A DNA stretch of 64,000 nucleotides, taken from positions 248,001 through 312,000 of the forward strand of contig MABA01000004.1 of assembly GCA_002162875.1 (NCBI GenBank). Reading direction: 5' to 3'. The position numbers and the translations under genes were made by a program. Positions 56,186-64,000 of this stretch are shown piece after piece. Numbering within the stretch: position 1 is the stretch's first letter; each line of letters opens with the position of its first letter. The notes under the pieces were generated by a model. It was given only the letters and a program-made list of their open reading frames with translations. It made no database searches and was not told where the DNA came from. Source of the stretch: Rhodobacterales bacterium 52_120_T64. Lineage in GTDB: Bacteria; Pseudomonadota; Alphaproteobacteria; Rhodobacterales; Rhodobacteraceae.

Positions 56186-57697
56186 ATGTGCGAAGACAAC
56201 TATCTCGTAGCGCGGTTGCGATCTGCATCTGCTGGCCGTGAAGACGACGTTTTTGTTAAAGGGCAGGCCGGTCGTACGTTTGGCACATTCTTTGCGAATG
56301 CTGAGCGGTATGCCGCGGTGCTTGCCTCAAAAGGGGTCGCACCGGGTGATCGCGTGGCGGTCCAAGTTAACAAGTCGTTAGCTGCGTTGGAGCTTTATGT
56401 AGGTGCTGTTATGGCTGGCGCGGTGTTCTTGCCGCTCAACCCTGATTACACAGCGTCCGAGATTACGTATTTCTTACAAGATGCAACGCCACGTATGTTT
56501 GTGGTTGATCCTTCGTATGCATCCGAAATGCAACTCGCCGCTAAGTCTGGCGGTGTACGCCACATGATGACGCTGGATGCGGCAGGCGGTGGCACGCTGG
56601 GTGATGCAGTGTCGCAGGCGCCATCGGGGTTCACGCCCGTTCTACGGGCCGCTGACGATTTGGCTGCAATCCTTTATACCTCCGGTACAACCGGGCGCTC
56701 CAAAGGGGCGATGCTGACCCATCGTGCGCTGGCCTCCAACGCGGCTACCTTGGTTGACTACTGGCGATTTACGCCCGACGACATCTTGATTCACGCGCTG
56801 CCGATTTTTCATACTCATGGGCTGTTTGTCGCAACAAATGTAGCGCTTATGTCGGGGGCTACGATGGTGTTTCTGCCAAATTTCAATCTGGGTTCGATAT
56901 TTGCAGCGATGCCGAATGCGACTGCTATGATGGGCGTCCCGACCTTCTATACCCGCTTGCTGGATGATCCACGACTAACCAAGGATAGCACGCGGAACAT
57001 GCGGTTATTCGTCTCGGGTTCGGCTCCGCTTTTAGCGGAAACGCATACGCGTTGGACGGAGCGTACGGGGCACAAAATCCTGGAGCGCTACGGGATGACG
57101 GAAACCAATATGAACACATCCAACCCCTACGAAGGGTCGCGTAAACCTGGCACAGTCGGCCTTCCGTTACCCGGCGTTGAAGTGAGGATTGTGGATGGGA
57201 ACCGATCGACAATTGGTGTCGAGCAAATCGGTTCTATCGAAGTGCGAGGCGAGAACGTATTTGCCGGATATTGGCAGATGCCAGAAAAAACAGCGGAGGA
57301 GCTGCGCGAAGACGGGTGGTTCATAACCGGTGATTTGGGAGTGGAAGACAGTGAGGGGTATATATCCATCGTTGGGCGATCGAAGGATCTGATCATTTCG
57401 GGCGGCTTCAACGTTTATCCAAAAGAGGTCGAGGCCATAATAGACGACCTCCCTGAAGTGTTGGAAAGTGCTGTGATCGGGTTGCCACACCCAGATTTCG
57501 GAGAAGCGGTCGTCGCAATCGTTGTGTTGGTCGACCCCGCTCTTACGGCTCAGGAGATTAGCACAGCTACGGCCAATAAACTTGCGCGCTTCAAGTGTCC
57601 GAAGAGCATACTGTTCGTTGACGCCTTGCCGCGCAACACTATGGGTAAGGTTCAGAAAAAAGCTCTGCGCGAGGAATATGAAAACTTGTTCCGCTAA
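56186..57697 (+). CDS. matB: Malonyl-CoA synthetase MatB-like
   Basis: A 503-residue acyl-CoA synthetase of the ANL superfamily. The AMP-binding motif LYTSGTTGRSKGAML is near residue 165, with ALPIFHTHGLFVATNV, ERYGMTETNMN, and the C-terminal PRNTMGKVQKKAL carrying the adenylation lysine. The HTHGLF pattern and overall length are those of MatB, which makes malonyl-CoA from malonate. It is read with the small upstream membrane protein and converges with the LpxL-like gene. Confidence 0.88.
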   Translation: MCEDNYLVARLRSASAGREDDVFVKGQAGRTFGTFFANAERYAAVLASKGVAPGDRVAVQVNKSLAALELYVGAVMAGAVFLPLNPDYTASEITYFLQDATPRMFVVDPSYASEMQLAAKSGGVRHMMTLDAAGGGTLGDAVSQAPSGFTPVLRAADDLAAILYTSGTTGRSKGAMLTHRALASNAATLVDYWRFTPDDILIHALPIFHTHGLFVATNVALMSGATMVFLPNFNLGSIFAAMPNATAMMGVPTFYTRLLDDPRLTKDSTRNMRLFVSGSAPLLAETHTRWTERTGHKILERYGMTETNMNTSNPYEGSRKPGTVGLPLPGVEVRIVDGNRSTIGVEQIGSIEVRGENVFAGYWQMPEKTAEELREDGWFITGDLGVEDSEGYISIVGRSKDLIISGGFNVYPKEVEAIIDDLPEVLESAVIGLPHPDFGEAVVAIVVLVDPALTAQEISTATANKLARFKCPKSILFVDALPRNTMGKVQKKALREEYENLFR

Positions 57698-57706
57698 GCT
57701 TACACC

Positions 57707-58576
57707 TTAGCTCCAACGGTTGTGTAGCCAGTACCATTGCTCTGGATTACGCAGCACTTGCACTTTCAGGCTATCGTTTGCCGCTTGGGTCATAGTTGTG
57801 GCGTCTGTGTGAGGAATAGGGGCTTCGAACACAATGTCCACATGTAGCGACCCAGCGCGCCGCGTCCCATAAACCGGTATCATCGGTAGATCATACTTCA
57901 ATGCAATGCTTGCCGCTGCCGTTGAGGTCAGGGCCGGTTGACCCATAAAATCTAGTGATTCGCCTTTACCAAATCGCTGATCCAGCAAGATGGCGACCAT
58001 ACCGCCGGCGCGAACATGACGCACCATTTCTGTTGTTCCGCGCCGTCCGCTGGGGAAGGCGGGCTTGCCAGCGTGTTCTATCTGGGGAACGAATATGCGG
58101 TCAAAGTAACGGTTGTTGCTTGGTCTATAGATTGCGCCGACCTCGATCCCTTCGGATTTTAGGTAAAGCCGCGCGGCATCCCACTGTCCGAAATGTCCGG
58201 AAACGATGATCGCGCCAGTTCCAGCGACCGCTACGTCACGTAGAATTTGTAAGCCGGGGCCTGAGGGATGCCGTAAGTCCGGAAATTTCTTGCTAAGGTC
58301 GTTATTAAGGATTTCGACGAATGTGCGTCCAAAGTTCACGCCCACGCGTTTGGTTATTCTACGGATTTCGTCGCGGTTCATATCTGGGTGAATGTTATGT
58401 AAATTGTCTTCAATACGTTGCCGCGCGGGCTTAACGTTGGCCATTAGCATACCCAGAACTGCACCACCGCGTTCAACGCGTTGTTTGTATGGAAAAATAC
58501 TGATGGCACCAAGAAAGATTCGCATCAAAGAATACTCAACGGCATATCGTATGTTTTTAATGCGTTTCCTGAGCAT
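57707..58576 (-). CDS. LpxL/HtrB-type lipid A acyltransferase
   Basis: A 289-residue membrane-bound acyltransferase. An N-terminal helix (SLMRIFLGAISIFPY) is followed by the HX4D motif in IVSGHFGQWDAARLYL near residue 128, then IYRPSNNRYFD and MVAILLDQRFGKGES. It adds a secondary acyl chain to lipid A or a related lipid. It sits 13 kb from the lpxD-ACP-ketosynthase cluster and is probably monocistronic. Confidence 0.88.
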   Translation of the reverse strand: MLRKRIKNIRYAVEYSLMRIFLGAISIFPYKQRVERGGAVLGMLMANVKPARQRIEDNLHNIHPDMNRDEIRRITKRVGVNFGRTFVEILNNDLSKKFPDLRHPSGPGLQILRDVAVAGTGAIIVSGHFGQWDAARLYLKSEGIEVGAIYRPSNNRYFDRIFVPQIEHAGKPAFPSGRRGTTEMVRHVRAGGMVAILLDQRFGKGESLDFMGQPALTSTAAASIALKYDLPMIPVYGTRRAGSLHVDIVFEAPIPHTDATTMTQAANDSLKVQVLRNPEQWYWLHNRWS

Positions 58577-58623
58577 TCAATATTTCTCGATCTTGTAATC
58601 TTGTTCGATGGGCAATTTGACAC

Positions 58624-58651
58624 AAAAAAGGCGGGTGATATACCCGCCTTT
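58624..58651 (-). terminator. Rho-independent terminator after infC
   Basis: On the minus strand a ten-base stem (AAAGGCGGGT with ACCCGCCTTT), a five-base loop and six T residues, about 15 bases after the infC stop. Confidence 0.88.
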
Positions 58652-58665
58652 ATAATTCTAGATGA

Positions 58666-59214
58666 TTACTGCTGCTTGAGCGGGTTAATCATCATCACCA
58701 TCTGGCGACCTTCCATCTTGGGCATCATATCAACTTTGCCCAGTTCCGTGATGTCACCAGCAACGCGGTGCAACAACTTGCGACCTAAGTCCTGATGCGC
58801 CATTTCGCGGCCACGGAAACGCAGAGTTATTTTCACTTTGTCGCCGTTTTCAAGGAACTTGAACACGTTGCGCATTTTTACGTCGTAATCGTGCGTATCG
58901 GTGTTCGGGCGAAATTTCACTTCCTTAACCTCGATAATCTTTTGCTTCTTGCGCGCCTCGGAATCACGTTTCTGCTGTTCGTATTTGAACTTGCCGAAAT
59001 CCATGATTTTCACGACGGGCGGTTTCGCATTTGGGGAAATTTCCACCAAATCGAGTCCAACCTCTTGCGCCATTTCCATCCCTTGAGCGGGGGAAACAAC
59101 GCCTACATTTTCGCCTTCGGCGCCAATTAGTCGAATTTCTGCGGATGTAATGCGTTCATTGACGCGGGGTCCGGTGTCGCGCTGCGGTGGCGCGTTATGT
59201 GGTCTACGGGCTAT
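58666..59214 (-). CDS. infC: Translation initiation factor IF-3, ATA start
   Basis: IF-3 checks start codons on the 30S subunit. The N-domain ([20 protein letters not shown]) and C-domain ([20 protein letters not shown]) are typical. Between an in-frame TGA and the first ATG (at 59079, inside the N-domain) there is no ATG, GTG or TTG, so that ATG is too late. The frame opens as ATA at 59214 with AAGGA about ten bases upstream, giving 182 residues beginning with (M)[11 protein letters not shown] as in relatives. Non-AUG starts are the known basis of infC self-regulation, seen as ATT in E. coli. Confidence 0.92.
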   Translation of the reverse strand: MARRPHNAPPQRDTGPRVNERITSAEIRLIGAEGENVGVVSPAQGMEMAQEVGLDLVEISPNAKPPVVKIMDFGKFKYEQQKRDSEARKKQKIIEVKEVKFRPNTDTHDYDVKMRNVFKFLENGDKVKITLRFRGREMAHQDLGRKLLHRVAGDITELGKVDMMPKMEGRQMVMMINPLKQQ

Positions 59215-59547
59215 GGCCTTCGAGTCCTTGTGTCATTTTCAACAACGGGCACGGGATTCCGCACCGATATTTGATAAGTGGATAAGTTTACGTCGTTCGT
59301 CAATAGTTTCCACCAAAATTTGAGTAATTAAGATGAATTTGCCGCAAGTTAACGGAGTTATTCAGCTAGGAAGTGCATTAATGAACTTTACAACTCCATT
59401 TCATTTGAATCATTTTTGGGAAACAATTTATTGCAACAATTAATATATGCAGCATTTAACCGATTAATCTGATATAAACCATTTGTGGTCCTCAGCGATT
59501 CTAACGGTGCCACATGTAGTATGTAATAATTAGTATAGGGCTTAGTT
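59215..59547. other. AT-rich intergenic region between infC and a small + strand gene
   Basis: About 330 bases that must carry the infC promoter on the minus strand and the promoter of the small gene at 59548. It is rich in TTAA tetramers but has no properly spaced CtrA pair and no recognisable gene or RNA. Confidence 0.4.
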
Positions 59548-59724
59548 ATGGCTTTTGAATTAAAAACGACTTTGGCTTTGATAAGCTTTTTGGTTATAGC
59601 GTTGCTTGTCTACCCGATGGTAGCAACGACGCAGTGGGATAAATTAGAATTCAATTCATCACGATTTGAAGCTTCACAGACACAATCGGCGCCTGTTGAT
59701 TGGCGAGCGTTGATATCGGATTGA
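59548..59724 (+). CDS. 58-residue single-span membrane peptide
   Basis: An ATG frame of 58 codons preceded by GGG seven bases upstream. Residues 8-26 form one membrane helix (LALISFLVIALLVYPMVAT), followed by a polar tail containing TTQWDKLEFNSSRF. A bidirectional terminator begins eight bases after the stop, which supports a real transcript. No family is recognised. It lies between infC and the pyruvate dehydrogenase operon. Confidence 0.6.
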   Translation: MAFELKTTLALISFLVIALLVYPMVATTQWDKLEFNSSRFEASQTQSAPVDWRALISD

Positions 59725-59732
59725 TTAAAAAA

Positions 59733-59757
59733 GGCTGGGAAATGACCCAGCCATTTT
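59733..59757. terminator. Bidirectional terminator
   Basis: A perfect seven-base stem (GGCTGGG with CCCAGCC) with a six-base loop. On the + strand it is followed by ATTTTT, serving the small membrane peptide; on the minus strand by six T residues, serving the pyruvate dehydrogenase operon. Confidence 0.88.
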
Positions 59758-59760
59758 TAT

Positions 59761-61044
59761 TTATACTAACATGCTTAGTGGGTCTTCAAGATACCCTTTG
59801 ATGGCCGCGAGGAACGTCGCACCAAGTGCTCCATCAATTACGCGGTGATCTACCGAAAGCGTAACCGACATTACGGTCGCAACTCCCAACTCGCCATCCG
59901 CATTTACGACAGGTTTTTTCGCTCCAGCACCCACAGCCAAAATCGAGGCCTGTGGTGGATTAATAACAGCGTCAAAGTTGTCGATGCCCATCATACCCAA
60001 GTTCGAAATCGCAAAGCTGCCACCCTGATATTCCTGAGGCATCAATTTGCGGGCTTTCGCGCGTCCGGCTAGGTCTTTCATCTCGGCGGATAAGGCCGAT
60101 AGGGTTTTAATATGGCTGTCACGTAACACTGGCGTGAACAGACCTCCCTCGATAGCGACAGCGACGGCCACGTCAGACGGTGCGAGCTTCAAAATCCGAT
60201 CGCCGGCCCAAACCGCATTACATTCAGGCACGTCTTGCAGCGCAAGCGCAGACGCTTTGATGATGAAATCGTTTACCGAAATCTTAACGCCTTTGGATTC
60301 CAGTGTTTTGTTCAACTTCGAGCGGAATGCAAGTAAGGCATCTAGGTGAATATCGCGACGCAGGTAGAAATGCGGCACGGTCTGCTTGGCTTCTGTCAGA
60401 CGAGCCGCAATGATTTTACGCATCCCGTCGAGTTTGACTTCCTCGTACTCACGATCCGCGTACATGTTCTTGACGGCGTCTGCATCCGCACTTTGGGGCA
60501 TTACGGCAGGCACGCTGGCGCTCGGCGACTGTGGGGCTGTTGCAGGTGCTGCGGTTGCGTTTTCAACGTCGGCTTTGACAATACGGCCCTTGGGGCCGGA
60601 ACCAGCGATATTTGCCAGATCCAAACCCTTGTCGGCCGCAATGCGACGGGCGAGGGGGGACGCAAATACACGAGAACCATCGGTAGCTGCAGGTGCTTTT
60701 GGCGCAGGCGCAGCGGCTGGCGCAACGTCCACTACAACTTCTTCTGTAGCTGCTGGGGCAGGTGCCGCAGCGGGAGCGTCCGAGATTGCTGAAGCATCTT
60801 CGCCTTCTTCAAGCAGCACGGCAATCACAGCGTTAACTTTAACACCTTCGGTGCCCTCAGCTATCACGATTTTACCGATCACGCCTTCATCAACGGCTTC
60901 GAATTCCATCGTGGCTTTGTCGGTTTCGATTTCAGCCATCACGTCACCGGATTGAACCGTATCACCTTCTTTTACCAGCCATTTAGCCAGCGTGCCTTCT
61001 TCCATTGTCGGGGAAAGCGCGGGCATCATTATGTTGATAGGCAT
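59761..61044 (-). CDS. pdhC: Pyruvate dehydrogenase E2 (dihydrolipoamide acetyltransferase)
   Basis: A 427-residue E2 core protein. The lipoyl domain (residues 1-78) has the lipoylated lysine in [11 protein letters not shown]; an alanine/proline linker leads to a peripheral subunit-binding domain ([20 protein letters not shown]) near residue 130 and the catalytic domain ending [14 protein letters not shown] with the active histidine. It acts with the two E1 genes just upstream; E3 is not in the window. It ends at a bidirectional terminator. Confidence 0.96.
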   Translation of the reverse strand: MPINIMMPALSPTMEEGTLAKWLVKEGDTVQSGDVMAEIETDKATMEFEAVDEGVIGKIVIAEGTEGVKVNAVIAVLLEEGEDASAISDAPAAAPAPAATEEVVVDVAPAAAPAPKAPAATDGSRVFASPLARRIAADKGLDLANIAGSGPKGRIVKADVENATAAPATAPQSPSASVPAVMPQSADADAVKNMYADREYEEVKLDGMRKIIAARLTEAKQTVPHFYLRRDIHLDALLAFRSKLNKTLESKGVKISVNDFIIKASALALQDVPECNAVWAGDRILKLAPSDVAVAVAIEGGLFTPVLRDSHIKTLSALSAEMKDLAGRAKARKLMPQEYQGGSFAISNLGMMGIDNFDAVINPPQASILAVGAGAKKPVVNADGELGVATVMSVTLSVDHRVIDGALGATFLAAIKGYLEDPLSMLV

Positions 61045-61055
61045 GTCTGCTCTCC

Positions 61056-62414
61056 TTAACGATAAGTTACTGATTTAACGGCGGCGATAACCTCATCCGT
61101 CGTAATCAAGGCAAGTTTTTCGAGGTTTGCGGCATACGGCATAGGTACATTTTTACCCGTGCAGTTGACGACTGGCGCGTCGAGATAGTCGAACGCCTGT
61201 TCCATCAGAACCGCCGAAATATGATTGCCGATTGAGGCCACAGGGAACCCTTCTTCGACCGTCACGCATCGGTTGGTTTTCTTAACGGAGTTGATGATTG
61301 TTTCTGTATCCATCGGGCGCAATGTGCGCAGGTCGATAACCTCGGCGCTGATGCCTTCTTCGGCCAGCTTGTCAGCAGCCTCAAGTGCATACTGCATACC
61401 AATGCTGAAGCTGACGATTGTCACATCCGTGCCCTCGCGCCAGATTTTGGCCTTGCCGATTGGAACTGTGTAGTCCTCGATTTCAGGCACATCAAAACTG
61501 CGACCGTACAAGATCTCGTTTTCAAGGAACACGACAGGGTTTTGGTCGCGAATAGCCGATTTCAACAAGCCTTTTGCATCTGCCGCCGAATATGGTGACA
61601 AAACCTTAAGCCCGGGAACTTGTGCATACCAAGCCGAAAAATCGTGGCTGTGTTGCGCTGCCACCCTCGCCGCAGCGCCATTGGCACCGCGGAAAACGAT
61701 AGGGCAGTTCATCTGGCCGCCGGACATGTACAGCGTCTTGGCGGCGGAGTTGATGATATGGTCCATCGCCTGCAAAGCAAAGTTAAAGGTCATAAATTCA
61801 ACGATTGGATTTAGACCAGCAAATGCTGCACCAACGGCCAGACCGGTAAATCCGTGTTCGGTGATCGGGGTGTCGATCACTCGTTTAGTGCCGAATTCAT
61901 CCAACATACCTTGGCTGATTTTATATGCACCCTGATACTCGGCCACTTCTTCGCCCATCAGGAATACGTTTTCGTTAGCGCGCATTTCTTCGGACATTGC
62001 CTCGCGAAGTGCCTCGCGTACAGTCATCGATTTGAACGTTGTGCCTTCGGGCAGGTCATCCTCGACCGGAATAACCACTGCAACAGGCGCTGCGGCAATC
62101 GCAGTTGTTTCTGCCGCTGCTTCTGTTTGCACGACGGGTGCTGCAACGACTTCAGCCGCTGATGCGTCCTCGCCATCTTCCAGCAGAACCGCGATCACGT
62201 CATTAACTTTAACGCCCTCGGTGCCTTCAGGAATAACCAGTTGCCCGATTACACCTTCGTCAACGGCTTCGAATTCCATCGTCGCCTTGTCTGTTTCTAT
62301 CTCGGCCATAATATCGCCAGACGATACAGTGTCGCCTTCTTTGACCAACCATTTAGCAAGCGTACCTTCTTCCATGGTCGGGGAAAGTGCGGGCATTAGA
62401 ATTTGAATTGCCAT
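61056..62414 (-). CDS. pdhB: Pyruvate dehydrogenase E1 beta with N-terminal lipoyl domain
   Basis: A 452-residue E1 beta subunit. Residues 1-78 are a lipoyl domain nearly identical to that of the adjacent E2, with the same [11 protein letters not shown] lysine site. After a linker, the E1 beta fold begins [20 protein letters not shown] and shows [34 protein letters not shown] and [18 protein letters not shown]. The extra lipoyl domain is a known trait of alphaproteobacterial E1 beta. It lies 11 bases upstream of the E2 gene. Confidence 0.95.
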   Translation of the reverse strand: MAIQILMPALSPTMEEGTLAKWLVKEGDTVSSGDIMAEIETDKATMEFEAVDEGVIGQLVIPEGTEGVKVNDVIAVLLEDGEDASAAEVVAAPVVQTEAAAETTAIAAAPVAVVIPVEDDLPEGTTFKSMTVREALREAMSEEMRANENVFLMGEEVAEYQGAYKISQGMLDEFGTKRVIDTPITEHGFTGLAVGAAFAGLNPIVEFMTFNFALQAMDHIINSAAKTLYMSGGQMNCPIVFRGANGAAARVAAQHSHDFSAWYAQVPGLKVLSPYSAADAKGLLKSAIRDQNPVVFLENEILYGRSFDVPEIEDYTVPIGKAKIWREGTDVTIVSFSIGMQYALEAADKLAEEGISAEVIDLRTLRPMDTETIINSVKKTNRCVTVEEGFPVASIGNHISAVLMEQAFDYLDAPVVNCTGKNVPMPYAANLEKLALITTDEVIAAVKSVTYR

Positions 62415-62426
62415 TATATATTTCCC

Positions 62427-63404
62427 TTACACGTATACATCTGTCCAAAGCTCGGAAAGATCCGGCTCCGGGCTGTCGGTGGCAAACTGAGCGGCTTCGG
62501 AAACCACAGCTTTGATCTTTTTATCGATGGCTTTCAGCGCATCTTCATCGGCATGGCCACTCGATAGCAGCATTTCACGAACGTGTTCGATCGGATCGCG
62601 TTCCGTTTTGACTTTTTGCACTTCCTCGCGCGTACGGTATTTAGCCGGGTCGGACATGGAATGCCCACGGTAGCGATAAGTGTTCATTTCCAAGATGTAG
62701 GGTCCATCACCAGCGCGACAATGTGCGATAGCCTTGGCGCCTGCGGCCTTCACGGCCAACACATCCATGCCGTCAACCTCTTCGCCCGGAATGCCGAACG
62801 CTTCGCCGCGTGTATAAATCGCGGGGGTCGAAGACGAGCGTGCCTGACTGGTGCCCATTGCATAATGGTTGTTTTCGATCACAAACACGACGGGAAGTTT
62901 CCACAGAGCTGCCATATTGAACGTTTCGTACACTTGCCCCTGGTTGGATGCACCGTCACCAAAATACGCAAAGCTGACGTTATCATTGCCACGATACTGA
63001 TTGGCGAATGCCAAGCCAGCGCCGATAGGCACCTGTGCGGCCACAATACCGTTTCCACCGTAAAACTCTTTTTCCTTGGAGAACATGTGCATGGAGCCGC
63101 CCTTACCGCCGGAATAACCACCCTCACGGCCGGTCAATTCCGCCATCACCCCTTTGGGGTCCATCCCACAAGCCAACATGTGGCCGTGGTCGCGATAAGA
63201 TGTCACGCGCTGATCGCCTTCTTTCGTGCCCGCTTCAAGCCCAACGACGATTGCTTCTTGGCCGATATACAAATGGCAGAAACCGCCGATCAAGCCCATG
63301 CCGTACAATTGGCCTGCCTTTTCTTCGAATCTTCGGATCATCAACATCTCTCGATAATGGCCTAAAAGCTCTTCTTTTGAGACGTTTGGCTTCTTGGCTG
63401 CCAT
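62427..63404 (-). CDS. pdhA: Pyruvate dehydrogenase E1 alpha
   Basis: A 325-residue thiamine-diphosphate subunit. The cofactor motif runs from GDGASNQGQVYETFNMA to VIENNHYAMGTSQ near residue 165, and RYRGHSMSDPAKYRTREE is the loop that closes the active site. GGGAG lies about nine bases before the ATG at 63404; the frame opens five codons earlier at a second ATG. It heads the E1 alpha-E1 beta-E2 operon, 12 bases before E1 beta. Confidence 0.96.
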   Translation of the reverse strand: MAAKKPNVSKEELLGHYREMLMIRRFEEKAGQLYGMGLIGGFCHLYIGQEAIVVGLEAGTKEGDQRVTSYRDHGHMLACGMDPKGVMAELTGREGGYSGGKGGSMHMFSKEKEFYGGNGIVAAQVPIGAGLAFANQYRGNDNVSFAYFGDGASNQGQVYETFNMAALWKLPVVFVIENNHYAMGTSQARSSSTPAIYTRGEAFGIPGEEVDGMDVLAVKAAGAKAIAHCRAGDGPYILEMNTYRYRGHSMSDPAKYRTREEVQKVKTERDPIEHVREMLLSSGHADEDALKAIDKKIKAVVSEAAQFATDSPEPDLSELWTDVYV

Positions 63405-63430
63405 GTATATTTCTCCCATTACGAATGAAG

Positions 63431-63450
63431 GTAGTTTAATGTTGAACTAC
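63431..63450. promoter_or_regulatory. Inverted repeat upstream of the pyruvate dehydrogenase operon
   Basis: GTAGTT (63431-63436) and AACTAC (63445-63450) form a perfect six-base inverted repeat with an eight-base spacer, 27 bases before the pdhA ATG. It is a candidate operator, but the arms are short and no regulator is known from the window. Confidence 0.35.
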
Positions 63451-63529
63451 ATCTTACTCTAAGCGAGCAAAAAAAACACCCATTATTTTTGGGACGGGGG
63501 AATGCAGCAACAAAATTGACGGAAAACGC

Positions 63530-63868
63530 TTAACGGACGACGATTTCATCACCGCGCGCAAGCCCCAAAACTTTACGAGCTTGCTCGTCTAGCAGGTCAA
63601 GATCGAGGTATTCATTCGACAATCGGTGTGTCCGGTTTTGGAGACGGTTATGACTGTCGGATAGTACTTCCCGCTCGGCCAATAGGCGGCTTTCTTGTGC
63701 TTGGACTTGGAACAGACGGAACATGCCGTATTCCCCCTGTAGGGCGGCATAGGTGAAAAAAGCAACGCCGGCGATAATTCCGACGGATGCCAGAACACCA
63801 GTAAATCCGTTTTTGATGGATACCTGTTCCACAGTGACTGCCTCAAAAAATGTGCGCTTGCTGCGCAT
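63530..63868 (-). CDS. FtsB/DivIC-like septum formation initiator
   Basis: A 112-residue bitopic membrane protein. A basic N-terminus and a membrane helix at about residues 22-43 (GFTGVLASVGIIAGVAFFTY) are followed by a coiled coil (AQESRLLAEREVLSDSHNRL) and a tail LDEQARKVLGLARGDEIVVR typical of FtsB. It links early and late divisome proteins. The start codon could be a little further downstream. It is read in the same direction as the pyruvate dehydrogenase genes, 125 bases before them, but is probably separate. Confidence 0.85.
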   Translation of the reverse strand: MRSKRTFFEAVTVEQVSIKNGFTGVLASVGIIAGVAFFTYAALQGEYGMFRLFQVQAQESRLLAEREVLSDSHNRLQNRTHRLSNEYLDLDLLDEQARKVLGLARGDEIVVR

Positions 63869-64000
63869 CTACTCGAATCATGCCACAAGTGATTCTCTAT
63901 GGGAATCCCTAAAATGATAATGAGTCGATTTAGGCGAGTTTATATTGCGAGAACTACCGCGGGCAAAATTGGGGCTATATCCTGCGCCAGAAGGCCAGCC

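Noticed and set aside
57694-57712. GCTAAG...CTTAGC repeat between matB and the LpxL-like gene as a terminator
   Set aside because: The stem is only six bases and AT-rich with no T run, so termination is not supported.
63467-63496. CCCA...TGGG hairpin with a T run after the FtsB-like gene
   Set aside because: The T run is good but the stem is four bases, too weak to call.
63890-64000. Open frames at the right edge
   Set aside because: About 110 bases without a recognisable start, family or neighbour; the window ends before anything can be decided.

Overview
The window reads as chromosomal DNA of an alphaproteobacterium of the order Rhodobacterales (roseobacter-like, moderate GC). This rests on gene content and order: ftsY next to a DMT permease and yciB; a CpaA/TadABCDZ-type pilus locus; putA paired with an Lrp-type putR; ribosomal protein L21 with a C-terminal helix-hairpin-helix extension followed by L27, Obg, ProB and ProA; a DUF882 protein divergent from a YcbB-type L,D-transpeptidase; and a pyruvate dehydrogenase operon whose E1 beta subunit carries its own lipoyl domain. 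The assignment is inference from the sequence; no database was searched.

Layout. 0.1-2.6 kb (+): ftsY, a drug/metabolite permease, yciB. 2.6-15.9 kb (-): a Tad/Flp pilus locus (flp, cpaB, rcpA, an OmpA-like lipoprotein, tadZ, tadA, tadB, tadC, two TPR lipoproteins, prepilin peptidase), followed by an AAA ATPase, a crotonase and a 3-hydroxyisobutyrate-dehydrogenase-like protein. Two exact TTAA-N7-TTAA (CtrA-type) boxes lie in front of the flp and tadZ transcription units. 16.7-20.7 kb: putR and putA, divergent. 20.7-31.1 kb: an accessory, decaying region. It holds an unrecognised pseudogene hidden across frames, a three-domain glycosyltransferase/methyltransferase-like/hydrolase protein, a GT2-type glycosyltransferase, a methyltransferase next to relics of others, and a broken carbohydrate or hydroxy-acid catabolic operon (GMC oxidoreductase, DUF993, LacI regulator, glycerate 2-kinase, Dabb protein), all as pseudogenes. 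31-33.3 kb: nadB and tRNA-Ser(CGA).

33.4-46.5 kb: housekeeping genes: class II aldolase, rplU-rpmA, a LysE exporter, two GNAT acetyltransferases, obgE-proB-proA, cell-wall enzymes, an lpxD-ACP-ketosynthase lipid cluster, an IalB-like protein and tRNA-Asn(GTT). 46.7-49.9 kb (+): a tightly packed aromatic or keto-acid catabolic operon (PcaD-like lactonase, alpha/beta hydrolase, BKACE/DUF849 enzyme, and a short PcaB-like lyase lacking the usual catalytic motifs). 49.9-58.6 kb: MBL-fold hydrolase, EnvZ-like orphan histidine kinase, a kinase/acyl-CoA-dehydrogenase pair, a FliM-like SpoA protein, small secreted and membrane proteins, malonyl-CoA synthetase and an LpxL-type acyltransferase. 58.7-63.9 kb (-): infC with an ATA start, a 58-residue membrane peptide on the + strand, pyruvate dehydrogenase E2, E1 beta and E1 alpha, and an FtsB-like protein.

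No CRISPR array, prophage, complete insertion sequence or classical defence system was seen. The most notable signals are a probable ATT start codon on a Tad lipoprotein gene translationally coupled to tadC, the two CtrA boxes, the three-domain surface-sugar enzyme, the motif-less PcaB-like protein beside BKACE, and the set of pseudogenes that only appear when several reading frames are joined.
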